DNA of 64,000 bases from NCBI GenBank assembly GCA_008921705.1, contig VFFE01006875.1:471446-535445 (forward strand), read 5' to 3'. Within the stretch, counting starts at the first letter, position 1. Each line of letters begins with the position of its first letter. A model generated the notes under the pieces. That model had not been told where the DNA came from, ran no database searches, and saw nothing but the letters and a program-made list of their open reading frames with translations. A program made the position numbers and the translations under genes. Below are positions 1 through 13,200 of the stretch, piece after piece. The stretch is from Burhinus oedicnemus (taxonomy: Eukaryota > Chordata > Aves > Charadriiformes > Burhinidae).

Positions 1-1190
1 ACCTCATGGCTTGAAATATCCACCTGTGCAATACTGCTACAACCGCCAGGCTCCTCTGCTCCCTCCTCTCCCCACTTCTGCACCATTTCTCTGCCAGGCT
101 CCAAGAGCAGAGCTGATGGCTGGGGCCTGGGATTTAAGAAAAAGATTCTGTAACAGCATTTTCCTACTTGCACTTGTGAAGGATTGGTAAAAGACCCCCA
201 GGGATGCTCAGCGGAGGCCAGGAAATCAAGGGGTACCCTGCGTTACTAAGTTTGTCCCCATCCTCCTCTATGTAATTTCCTCTTTCTTGCCTAGCACATG
301 CCTTTTTTTTTCACCTGTCATCTCTTCTAAGCTGCAGCTCCAGCCCCGTCATGCCTTAAGTGGTTTTCTCCTCTCTGAAGGGCTCAAGAGTCAGGATTTG
401 GTTTCTCCAGCTGTGAGGATGCTCCCCACAGCTGTGCTCTGTTGGGATGTTTGGCCTACCTACCCTGAAACAGCGAGAAAAAGGAGAGGCAGGGAATCTC
501 TCCAGTCTTCAGGTCCTCCACACCACCCCCCCCCCCCAAACAACAAGTTAATAAATGGCAAACAAAACACAGATTTGCGATTAGCTTGCGGGGGGAACTG
601 GTTATGACTTGTGCTCCGCCGACTCAGACTGAAGCTCCACCGACGGAGCAGCGGTTTTATGATTCGGAGAGAACGCAGCCGTGAGGTATTTTTCTGTCCA
701 TTTAGACAAGTAGATAGTTTCAAGCCTTGTTTAACCAGGACTTAAAGGAGAAGTACAGTTTCAACTTCTGATGACTTCCCTTTGGGCCCACTCCCCACCC
801 CCTATCACCTTCTCCTGCCCAAAACTCAGGTCTTCCTCCCGCACCGAGACCTTCTGATAAAATGCCACCACAGAGCCAACTTCAGTTTGTACTTAAACAT
901 TCGTCAACATGGAATGGCTGTCAGGCATTCGGTGCATTCTCTTAGCCAACGCCAGAACAGAGAGAGAAGCAGCCAGGGTCAACTCACAAACAGATACAAA
1001 GCAAAGAGACAGAGAGACAGAAATTTAGAGGCCAGTCACCAATAAAGATGGAGAAGGGTGTGAAGATGCTCCCAAATTGCAGAGCCTCTAAATGCATGGA
1101 ACCAAGCGTTCAGTCACTCTCTCACTCTTGGATATAATGTTCGGTTGGATGGCATTCTCTTACACGCTGGTAGGGCTGGGCTCTTTCCAT
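1..1190 (-). other. YPEL2: YPEL2 3' untranslated region (partial, inferred)
   Basis: Follows the YPEL2 stop codon directly. No minus-strand AATAAA was found here, so the 3'UTR probably continues past the left edge; long 3'UTRs are usual for this gene. It contains a C12 run (G12 in the transcript) at 526-537. The open frames here are short and show no recognisable protein. Confidence 0.6.
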
Positions 1191-1280
1191 TCAATCCCAG
1201 CCATTATCCTTGATCATGTGAGCTAGTTCAATGATGTATTTGCCTTCTTTATACTTCTGGCTGCTTTCAAAAGCGTGTTC
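1191..1280 (-). CDS. YPEL2: YPEL2 last coding exon with stop codon
   Basis: Starts after CTTTTTTTAG and encodes residues 91-119 ([20 protein letters not shown] and onwards to NGWD), then TGA at 1191-1193. The Tyr in GKYIIE and the final Asp indicate YPEL2 rather than YPEL1. Confidence 0.95.
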   Translation of the reverse strand, partial: EHAFESSQKYKEGKYIIELAHMIKDNGWD

Positions 1281-4200
1281 CTAAAAAAAGGAGAAAGACT
1301 GAGATCAAGATGATATCTGAAAGTAAAGTCACAGTTACAGATCAGATGTGGGAATGCTGGCACATCTTAGCGCTGTTTACAGAGTAAAACAGTCAAACTG
1401 CAGGTCCTCCTGCTGGCTTTCAGGACAATTATGTTGGAAGAATCTTAAAATCCTGCTTCTAGCTGTCTTTACAGGCTGGGAAAAAAAGAGCAATCGGCAC
1501 CATGTAAACATGCAGCTTTCTGTAGGCCAACAGCAGCTGCTCCTTGAGCTATGCCTTAGGAATCACCAGTGATAAAATCCACCTCTCTCCACGATGGTCT
1601 GAGAATCTATTAATGTTTGTTAAGAATGCAGAGGTCCTCTGATGAAACATGCTGTAAAAGCACTACCATCGGGAACGTGACACACTATGGTAAACTTCAT
1701 GTGGAAATGGAGCAAATGGGCACCGAGGGATGAGAAGAACCCACTCTACACAGGTGTGTGCTTGCAGCTACAGAAACACACAGTGCTTCAACACTGCAGA
1801 ACTGCACAAGTAAGGAAGTCTATGGGATCCCTAACCAGGAGGGACTCCTGTTATGGAGCCTGCATCCTCAAAAGTGGTTCAGCTCTGCTCAGGTGTGCTG
1901 TCTCCGTGCATGTAATGCATCTGAAATAATGTAATTCTATTGCTGGAGAGGCTTGGGCTTACTGCTATGTTTACAACATTTTGTATTTTGTTTTACAGTA
2001 AATTCAAGTTATGTACTTAGTGTCCTTCTCCACTTGTGAGATCCATGCTGTGTTTCTGCATGAATTCCTACAGCATCAATTTTTGATGCTTTACTTTTTA
2101 TAGCCTTTCAACTGATTTATTGAAGAGTATTTCTGTCCAGAGGCCACAGATACAATATATGCTTTGTTTAGACAGTGGTCAAAATGTTTTGACAAACAAG
2201 TACGCTGTGTGCCTCCTGAAGCAGAAATTAGGATGTAGCATAAGCCTGTATTTGAAAGTAATTGAATTTATGAAGAGCAACAGACAGCAAACAGATTAAC
2301 TCATGTTCAATAGCATTTCCAGTGGGAAGGACACAGGATTAACAATATATGGATCATTCTATTATTCTGATATCATCTGGGAAAAAAGACAATATGAACC
2401 ACAAGACTGATTGAAGTTGTCCTCATTTATGTTAAGTATCACTAAGGAACACCCACCCAAATCAGGCCCACAGTGTATATTCTTAGTAAAAAAATACATT
2501 AGCCACAAAGAGCTCCTGCTCTGAATGTATGCAACAAACACGAAACAGAAGGGAAAATGGAAACACAGGAAGGGAAAGACATGGCTACAGACCAGAGCCG
2601 GCATTTCTGGTTCCCAAGTTAACGGTCTTTCCATGAGACCGTGTTACCGTACACACACCTTCAGAAAGGGCTGGAGCAAAGATGTACACAGGAAAAACAA
2701 ATGATACTGATACTCACATATTTCCAACCCAGTGTGGTTTTGCAGTTTTCACAGTAAATATCTGCAACCGCATGTAATCCTGTTAATAACACCCGCTCCT
2801 CTGCAGGGCCACAACCCACATTAACTCTGGGGAAAAAGGAGAGATGCTCCCTATTAGTGTGTCTTTCCACAGCAAGACGCTACAATGAAGCTGACAGCAA
2901 TTTCACTGCAGTATTTGAAAACATAACCGGGATGTTCAGGATACTGAGTACCACAGCTGTGACTGAAACAAAGATTTCTTGCAGTTCCTGAACAGAAGAA
3001 AAAGGTGAAACAGAATTTTTATTCAACTAAAAATTCTATAAAGCTTTGAACAGAAAATCAATTATGTTCTAGTAAATTGTACTAATTACACATTTGAGAA
3101 AGATTTTAATTTTCAAATCGATAAAATGGTACTTTTACTTTGCCAAATGGAAACTTGACAAATGTAACTGAAATCAGTTCTTCTGAAAGACATCCCAGCA
3201 ATGATCTCACCAAAACTGTTTTCATTTATTGGGAAAATTATACTTATTTTTTATGCTAGCTCTAAAAAGTTCTTATGTAGATATTATTTATTCTTTACAT
3301 TTACAAAACTTCAACTCTGGTCCAACTACATTCTCTGAGAAGAGAATGACTCATCCGTTAGATCTTATTTCTCAATCTGATGACAAAAACCCCACCTTTT
3401 CCTAGCACCTTATCTGAAACCTCAACATAAAATCAAATATGAATCGGTGCTGTTTCCTGCCTCTTTCTCCAACCATTTTCAGCAAGCTCCCAAGTCGCAG
3501 GCAGAGGTCTTCTAAAGGAAGACTACCCTTTTGTTTTCTTAATTCTATCCTAAGAGACGCAGAGGTGACATGTACGAAGTTATACTCACACTGAATTGAA
3601 GAGGTATGCTCGTCCTTGGCTTCCTTGAAAGGACTGAAAGGCAAGAAAACAAAATTCAGTTGGCTGGTTGGTAGAAGTAAGGCTAAACCAGGACCTGTCC
3701 TCAACGACTGCATTAATGGTAGTTATAGCAACTGTTAGCCAGGGCCTGAGAAACGCACATCGTTTCAGACTTTGAGATGGAAAGAGCACAAAGCAAAATG
3801 TCAGGAGGAGATGAGCACTGATGAACAGAGGTCTTGTCCTGCAGAGGGGAAGGGAGCAGCTGCCTCCAGTTCTAATGCCTGCCCGTGTCACAAGACATAC
3901 TGGCAGCCCACTGGGAACTCCACCTGATATTACCAGCATTTCCAGGGCTGTACAAGCCCAATGTACTTTTCAAGAGTTAAGCTGTTTTGTCTTTTATATC
4001 CCAGCAATGTCTATTCTCACCCTTCCAGTTCTGTTTATTAATTTCACACTACTGCCTCAACCTTACCTAATGCAGCCTTGCTGCCAAATATTGATTTGAA
4101 TCTCTTTTCTAAAAATAAGGTGCTCATGGAGGCTTCCCATTGCACTGCCGGTTTGGAAACACTGCTGTTGCACTTGACAGCACGCGAATTCCCCTTAGGA

Positions 4201-7200
4201 AGATTGCACAGATGGATGCTAAACCAAACCGAGAGACTGGGACCTATTTGTGCAAGGTGCTGTGCACACAAATACAACCTCTACTCCAGTGATTTTGCAA
4301 AAGACCTTAACCTTGCTGAGGTGTCTGCAAGCCTTCATATTCCCACTGATGCCAGGTAGATCTTCAGGACTGGACCTAAACACAGGATGAGATACAACTG
4401 GATAGAGACCAACATGGACAAGAGAGAACCACATAGCAGCAAAACCACACCAGATAATCACCAGTCATGGCACATCCTCTCTGCCCCACGTTTCCTCGGG
4501 TTCTTAAAGCATTACCATGAAAAGGCAGCGTTTCGAAGAGAGCAGGGCAATAGCAGCCTGAAAGGACACTCCAGGTAGCCGGGACGCTTCCAAGAGCCAG
4601 CAGGCTCCACTTGCGTCAAGCCTGTAACATTACCCTATGACAGCGCCTCGCTTACAGGAGCTGGCTCACACACAGCAAGTGCTACCTGCATTTTTAATGT
4701 ACTTTGACAAGCACACACTGAATTAAACATTTGGTGCTTATGAGCACAGTTGCTCTCTGCACACAAGTTACCTTATGAGATACCTCAGGCAATGTATGCA
4801 CTGAGGGGCAAGGAGCTGGGAAAGCCAAAGAGCAGCTTTTCTGGACCATTTAATCCTTTACTTTGTACCTTACCAGGCACCTTGGAATATTTAATGGTTT
4901 TCTTAAAACCCCAGCTTCTACAGATGAGCAATGATTTCAGACTAAATACCCTTAAAAGGGGGGAAACAGAGCTTTGAGAGAAAAGAGGAACATTCAAGGT
5001 TTAACATCCCTGGCCCACTAACACTGGTCATTTGTTAAGAGTGACCCGACCCTGAGGCAGCACAAACGTGCTCTCCTTGTGTCATATAAAGCAATCTCTG
5101 AGAGGTCCTTGCCCTTCCCAGGTTGTTCCCTTCCATCAGTCCAGCCCTAGGGATGCACCCCTACACCTGCCCAACCGCTGCCCCACAGTGAAGCAAAGTC
5201 AAAGCCGTGCCTGAGAACCAGCAAGCCTGCGGATGGATCCGGACCCCATTTCTTACATCAACACACATCTGCATGGATCAACTGCCTCCTGCCTCCCCCG
5301 CACTGGGGAGGCTGCTGTGTTTCCAGCTAATGGTCCTAATCCCCAGAGCTGGGCTACCAACTCATTAGCTCCAGCGAGTATTTCTTGGGTGCTGCCTGGG
5401 GTAACGGCAAGCAGCTCCGTAACAGCCTGTAAGACGTTCTCTCCATCATGAGTCCTGTTCAAGTGAAAGGCAGAGACGGGAAATTTGCTGACCAGCAGGA
5501 GAGAACAAAACACATTAAAGGTGTGATTTAAAACTGCCCTGACAAGAGAACAACTATAGCCTGTCACGGTGTTTAGCCTGAGGCCCTTCTTGGTGCCAAG
5601 ATACTCTCCAGAAGTGGCAACAGCCCACTGGAAGACCCCCAGTTGCATGAACATATGCACAAGGCTCCTTACCATGGAGCAGAGGCACCTCCGTGGGCAA
5701 ACACAATGCCACAGGGCATGCAGGCAGGCAGACATATCCAGCAATGAAAGCTGCCTGTGAGGTCTGGATGGCAGCAAGGGCTCTGCCAGCGATAAATTCA
5801 CTGTCTGGCAAAAAAATTGAGTCAGTCCTGGAGGAGTAACTGTTCTTCAGAGGAATCTGAAGCCCAGTATTAGTTGCCACCCAGGGCACAGAAAAGCCAC
5901 TCTGGATTCAGAGAGGACGCCTGAGGCACTTGGATATCTCTTTCACTCAGACAAAAGCAGTGCCCTGAGGAATGCTTCTTTTCTTGGGCAGGAATTAAAT
6001 AGGACACATGGCTCAAGCATGTTTGTGTAATTGCATTTATTAGAGAAGCTTCTTTTAATCCTTCTGCAGCACTCAAGTTCTTTATTATTGTTACTGTCAG
6101 CTGGCTGATACCCCACATGCCAACTAGGTCTAGCCTGCCTGCTACAAAATACACACTGCGTTGTTTCAGCGTCCTGTGTGCTGAAGTAGGAACGGACACG
6201 AAGCTGATGCCCCCCAGGACAGAAAGAAGAGTCCAAGCCAGACCCAGGCAATGCTCTACCTTGCTACAGCAAACAGCGGGGGCATTGGCTGTCCAGGCTG
6301 CAGAAGAGGGACGGCAGCCTGGAAGGCTGGACTGCGGATGGGGTACAAGGATGAAACAGAAGGTCCCACAGCAACATGTGTGCCATCAAAGCAAAATGAA
6401 AGCAGATGAAGCTTGCTAACCATCCAGTCCTTCCCAGTAAATACTTTTCCATAAACACCAAAGTGACTATGTTTGCCAATAACAACAGCCATGGGAGCAA
6501 AGGTTTTATTGGTACAGAAATAGGATTTTCCGTTAGTGCTGTACAAAGGCCTGTCTTTAATAAACAACAAAACCAAACCCATCAGCTTTGTGTTCAGGGC
6601 TCACTGGACACTATTCCAGCCCACTCCCAAGGGACAGTAGCATTCTTTCAGAGGTACCCTTCCTTCCAGCTCAAACCAGCACTTTACGGTATCTAAGGGC
6701 GATCACTGCAAAAAAAAAAAAAAATCACATTAATGATCTCCTACTCTAGCAGAACTTTTCAACTCACCATTGCTTAGCTTTCAGTGCTGCTGCCTGTCTT
6801 AATATTCATCCTCCAGCTAGCTAAGGATTTGGCAAATCATATAAAAAGAAGTGAGAAAGGTCTGGCAACCACCTCAAGTTCACCAGTGCATTTGCTCTCT
6901 GGAAGACTAAGACTAAGCTGACTGTATCTTTATAAAGGCAGCACAGGCAGGTTTTATCAGGTTTTGTAATCTCAACATTTTCTGAAGACATTCCTTCTCT
7001 TCTGGCACTCCAGAGAAATTGCCCATGCTGTGGGCACTACGAAATCAGAAGAAAGCCATCTATTTATACACAAACAGATGATCTTTGCTTTTGGGTTTTG
7101 TTTTTGGTTGGTTGTTTTTTGGTTTTTTTTAAGAAAAAAAGAGATTTCTCCAACACACTTGGTTTTCCCTGAACAGTGACAGTCAGCCGTACGACCTACT

Positions 7201-10200
7201 TCCTACGTTATGCACTTTCTCTACGTAGATTTTCTTGATACAACTTTGAATGTGTATCTCACATGCATGCTTATAAATCCAGACTTCTTACTCTCTAAAA
7301 CAAGAGCTCCTGGCACCACTTTCCAGCTGAAAGAAATGGAAAGGATTTTTTTGTTGTTGTTTCCCACTGAAAGCCCAAGCACATATTTTTCTCTGCACTG
7401 CTAACGCTCAATGTCTGGCTGGAAACACATCTGTATATGCCAGCAACAAAGCTCTCCCCCCCATCCTGCCTGAGCCCTCTAAAAAACAATACAGGCTTTT
7501 GAGATGTGCCATACACAACAGCTTTCTCCTCCTGACTACTCACACTCAAAAACCTTCCCCGCTCCTGGGTGCTTCACTCAGCATGGAGGCATCTAAAAGC
7601 TGCAGGGCCTAAGGAGAGCTGATTTGAGTACCCAGGTGGGAAACCACAAGCCTGGAGTCAGCTATTTGGCCACAGATCCTCTCCTGCCAATCTGTCTCTT
7701 GTTACAGCAGAAGCTCCACGTTAAGATGCCTTTGGCAGCTGCTCTGGTTTAAGAAGTTTCTATTGCCCAATTTGCAGACACTCATTATGGCCCCCTCAGC
7801 TGTGCCGATTCCAAATTAGATCTGTGAAATCATTATTTTTAAAAACAAATACTTGGTGGGGGGTGGGTGGGTTTGAGGGAAATAGCTTTTTCTCCTTGTA
7901 CCATATCATGGATCCAGTTTAAAGGGCAATCACACAGACTACTTAATAATCACAGTATGGGGGCAGACACAAGTCGTTCAGAGTAGGAAGTTCTCAAACT
8001 AAATTTGCTGGCAAAGAACCACAGTGCAGAACTGCAGCTCTAGTGAGAGACAGTCTGCAGGATAGGGAGTTTGGGTTTCACAGACGCTGTTAAACCAGAT
8101 CTGCCGCAGAAGGAAGCACTACACGCAGCCAGCATCTAAGAAGTGCCAGCTCCTTTGTGGCAGACACATTCTGCTCACTAGAGATGGACTCAGCCTGCAA
8201 GACTCAAAGCTGAATCCTTATATATTCGACACCCATGACCTTGGGAGCTGTCATTTTGGCCTAGTCCATTTGTTATATTCTGGCCTCAATCCGAAGTGCT
8301 GAATCTACTGTTCTGTTTGCTCTGAGCGAGATGCATGACTCCTTCAGAGCCTTCTTCAGCAGAGCAACAGCACGCAGACAACCACAGACACATGCGAAGG
8401 GCTATGCCCCTCCATCGCTCCAGCCGGTTTCACATTCCCCCTGCCTTCCCACTGCCATCAGACCTTTGCACTTGCACATTCCCACTACCGGTGACCACTG
8501 GAGACACAGAAGGAAATTTTCACATTCAATCAGTACAGCCAGGGAAAGGCATGAATTCTGAATGTGCTCCAAACATGCCTACGCACCATACCCCTTTTCC
8601 CTAGTACCTACAGCTTCTCATTCACCGCGCAGCCCACTCAGCAGTTCCACAGGCTGAACAGATGATAGGATTAATACCCCAAGTCTTTGTGACGGCATTC
8701 GACAATAGGCTAAACACAAAAAGAGCTGGCTGGAATCATCTGGAAAAATAGGAAGCAGTTGCCAGGACTAAATGGCTACGTACTGATGCTTGTTCTCTGC
8801 AGACTGCAGCACTGAAAACCCCCACTTACCTATATCCAGCTGGCAGCCGTTTAAGAAACCAATAAAACAAAAACAAAAAGGCAACTGGTCCCAAAGAGGT
8901 ACAAGAGGAAAAAGGAACAGAGCGTGCCCTTCCACGCTACGCTCCTGAAAGCTACAAATAATTCTCACTGCAAGGATGCAAACAGGAACAGAGGGCCAAA
9001 GCCACCGCCGGAGATCAACGGCAGTCGGCACGTCCTAGGCAATGCGAAATGGTAGCATCAGGAGAAGCCAAATGACCACAGCCATCTGGACTCTTCAAAA
9101 AAGGACATGTTTTCTGTGCTTGTGATATCCCCACTGGGACAGCGCAATTCAGTGAGTAAGAGAAATGATATTATGAACTCCCGGCTTTAAAAGGCACTGA
9201 AGTCTGTGGGAGAAAAAATCATCCAACAACCTCTTCAGAGACAGCTCTGTTATCACTTACTTCCCACCTACATGTACAACTTTTGTTTTTAAGTCACTAG
9301 TCATTTGCACAACACTGCCTGTAGGATTTATCTATTCTTGCTACTGATTTAGCCTTTAAACACCTAAGGAGGAGATGTTCTCATAAAATGCAATCTGAAT
9401 AGGGAGAGGAGACCTTTAGGTATGACGAAAGTGTGATGTCAATCCAAGTGGAGTGCACACGAGTTCACGTATAAAGATATGCTCCTCACACTCCTTCTGC
9501 TCTCTCTAGTACTTAATCCCAATTCCTATCAGCTGCTGTCCCACCTAACAATATCACACAGAAATCTCTGCCTTAATGGCACCTTTCACACCCTATTAAT
9601 TATGGCAATAATAATTTGATTAAAAAGGTAAGTTCTGCAATGTGTTTAGAAGAACCATTATGCCTGGTAACAGCGCTAGGCGTATGACAACTCCGTGAGG
9701 AGGTTACCTGTAAGTCACTGCGCAGTGGAAAGAAAGTTGGGAAGATACAAGTAGGAAAATACCTGCTGCAGATTCTGGGGGCTGCCCTAGACAGGGCAAG
9801 CCATTTCAACCATCTACTTGCATCATACTCGAGTATTTCCCAAGGGAGCACGAGTTCAATTACTTGGTCCCTGTATCCGTGCAGACTACAGAGATCTCCT
9901 CAGGCTTCATTAATTCCACCTTGTTCTTTCTCACAGAAGGGACAGTCAATGATCAAATTAAACTGAGATTCAATTTTGTTCCGATTATGTGAGATACAGA
10001 CCCATGTCAAGGGAACTGGTTACATTATTCCACCTCATGCACAGATGTGACCTTACCCTGTTCAAACCACTTTCCTGAGTTTTAATTGAGTTTTAACGTG
10101 GGTCCTTAATGCTATTTAAAGCCCAAAGTCGATACGGAATTAGTGGACCAAACTCATCTCTGAAGTAATTCAATTAATTCAGCACGGCCTTATTCCCCAG

Positions 10201-13200
10201 CAGTTTACGTTGCTGCGCGAATACACAGTAACTATGAGCCTGCCGTGTTTCATCCTGGGAACAGCTACAGCCAAGCAGTTTTACACCATGTTTATGTCTC
10301 AGGTTATGTAGTCTGTGAGAAGGAAGGTGCACAGACTGGAAAGATGAAAGATGTTACAACTTTTTTTTTTTTTTTTAATTCTGATGGGAGATGTTATTAC
10401 AGTTTTTTATTCTGCCTCCTGGCAACAGCAGGTGTTCATTCAACCCCCTCCTTCCCTCCACACCGGACGCAAGCAGGGGTGAGCCGTGTTTCCGATAAGA
10501 GCCTTTTGTCCTAACAGGAACTAAGTCAGCACTTTCACCGCACAGGATAGGTGGGGAGAGACTGCAGCCAGACACTGCGAAAGCTCTGAACACGCACCTG
10601 CAAAAATACCAGCAGGCTTATCCTGCTGGCATTGCCTCTGCCTCCCGTGAAATAAACTCTCTGCTACTCGGAAAAGGCTGTATGGTGATGTTGTCGGGGA
10701 AAAGGTCAATGTAGTGGAGCAAATTACCACTGACTGAAGAACCTCATGCTTCTGCTACATCCCACTTTTGTGGGGAAAGCATCGATTCCTGCTTTGTGTG
10801 CGAGAGGAGAACCTTTACCCCTTGAACAGTTTCACACTGCAGAAGCAACGCTGCGTGAGCTGGGTCCAAGTCCTCTATCCCCTGTGCCACAATCAGAAGA
10901 GACTGAAGGGCAGACTTTCCAAAGAGGCTGAAAGAAGTTAGCTGTCACGCCAGCTAAAGCCATCTTCAGACCTACTCGAACCTACAAGAGCCCTTTAGCA
11001 CTCACGTAGCTTTCACATGACAGACTCTGCTGTGCTCTGAAGTTCAAGTGTTCCAGTGCCACATGCCAGCCTCCCCCCTCCTGATCCTTAAAATACTCAG
11101 CTTGGCTCAAAATTCAGGGAAATTTAAGTAGTAGTTGAATTTTATTTTTTAAAATAAGGACTTAGAACAGGGGTTTTTGTTTGCTTTCGGTTGGTTTTTT
11201 TTGTTTTTGTTTTTTTTTTTTTAAATTAGACTCTCTCATCTTTTCATATTTGTAGGAGCTTAAACAAAGAAAAATCAGCACTGTTCACAAGACTTCCAAA
11301 AATGCTAGGAAAAAGTATCATGAATCACAAAAGGACATTCAGCACACACTCTGCAGCATTATCTCTGTAACATCAACGCTGCTCAGGAAGACGGAAAACA
11401 AACAGGACCATACAGATGCCCGATCCCATCAGAAGCGAGCCATGAAACGTGGCTCCATCCTGTTCATCGGAGCGGTTCTTGAACACACGTCAGCACCACA
11501 CAAAGGTGACACTGATGCTCCGATGGGGCTGCGTTGCTCCCAGGCAGATAGGCTGTACAAACCAATTTAAATGGGTCAGGATGCAGAAGCAAATTCCCAG
11601 TTATTAATTCATGTGTCAGTATGACTGTCCATTACCACCAGAGGGGAGAGCAAGAGATTTCTTTCAATGGGAAATTTTATATTGAGTTGCAGAGGAGAGC
11701 TCTCTTTGGAGGCTTTGCAATTAAGGAAGATCAGTATTTAGGCTGAGGTTTTTGTTTTTCCACAAGTACAAAGATTTCTAACACAATTTAAGCCACTACT
11801 CTGCTAAGCTAAAGCCTGAGCAAAACTCTGTAAAGCATGTCAAAATGCAGAAAGTAGCTGCAAACGGCTCTGTCTCCTTCTCCCTCCAACATGCCTGGCA
11901 GGCTCCCCTCCAGACTTTGACTCAGTTCAAATGCAACGCTGTTAAGACTCATTATGTTATCATGAGTCCTGTGCTATTCAGCCTCCCTATTCAAGCCCTG
12001 GGCTCCTGAACTCTGCTCTTATTTATTTTTAAATGTGTTTCTAGCCCCCAGACTTCAAAGTGAAATTTCAAAATGTGAATGCTAGAAGCGCAAACAACTG
12101 AAGACAAATAAAAAATACACCAAATTTATTACTTCTATAAAACTTCACAGTATTTTGGGGCTTCTCTTGTGATTTTGATGGTCTCCATTTGCTGCTGCTG
12201 TTGTGCTTCAAAACTTGATTTTAAGACAAAAAGGATGGAAATACTGTGGGAAACAAAACAGATGCAGTATCAGAGCAATTACTTTTAAAAGTAAATACTG
12301 CAGGAGACAGAGCCCGCTCTTCTCTGCAGGCCAAGCAGGGGGGGATAGATGTGTGTGACGAAGAGCCCTGCAGCCCCAGGAGAGCAGGGACACTGCATCA
12401 GGGAATGACCTCTCCTTTCGTCTCCTGTTCAGCTTCCCTCTGCCAAAGGAAAATCCATTCCTGCATTAACGCAGCACTGGGCAGACCCGAGGAAGGAGGA
12501 CAACGCACCTTCTGTGAGCACGGATGGCTGCCACATGCCCTCACTTCAGATCAAGGACTCAAGATCTACCAGAGGCCTTGTAGACAGGAAGGGAATTTAG
12601 CATCAAGTTCTTTGAGCAGGTCCAGTTTTCTTCTTGTCCCCAGTCCTTCCCCTGCCTCTTGCTGCCAGGGAACAAAGTGCTGTACAATACAAGTGTACAG
12701 CGCAGGTAAAACTCTCCTCTATCTCATGGAAAACTAAACTCTTTTAGAGGGGGAATAGTTAGAAGAGATCTAGGCTTTTCTAATGATCTCCACCAACTTC
12801 TGGGACTACATTTGTGTTGAGGCCAGAGTGCTTAATCAGGCAAAAATAAGAGCATGGCCTAAAGAGCATTTATAACCCCACGGGAAGAGGGAGTGGGGAG
12901 AAAGGAAAGGCATGTGTCTTAGAGATCTGCTTCATTTTCCACAGAGCACCGCAAACGACAGAAACGGCACTGGATTAGAGAGAGGAAGCCACAAATTCAT
13001 GTACACAGAAAGACCACACGTTAGTTCCTGCCAGACGACAAGTAGAAGACCACTTGCAACAGAAGACCAACATTTACCCAACATTAAACCAAGGACAACT
13101 ACCAAGGTATGCCTGATGGCAGAAGCAATGTTTATTCATAAGAAGTGCACGGAGCTCCTCGCAGGAGCACTGTCATGAGCCCTGGAGAAAAGCAGGCCAT

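Noticed and set aside
5253..5801. 182-codon minus-strand open frame in the YPEL2 intron
   Set aside because: Begins with GTG and has no recognisable domain; consistent with chance in a long intron.
12246..12737. 163-codon plus-strand open frame in the YPEL2 intron
   Set aside because: No domain, repeat or splice support; composition looks random.
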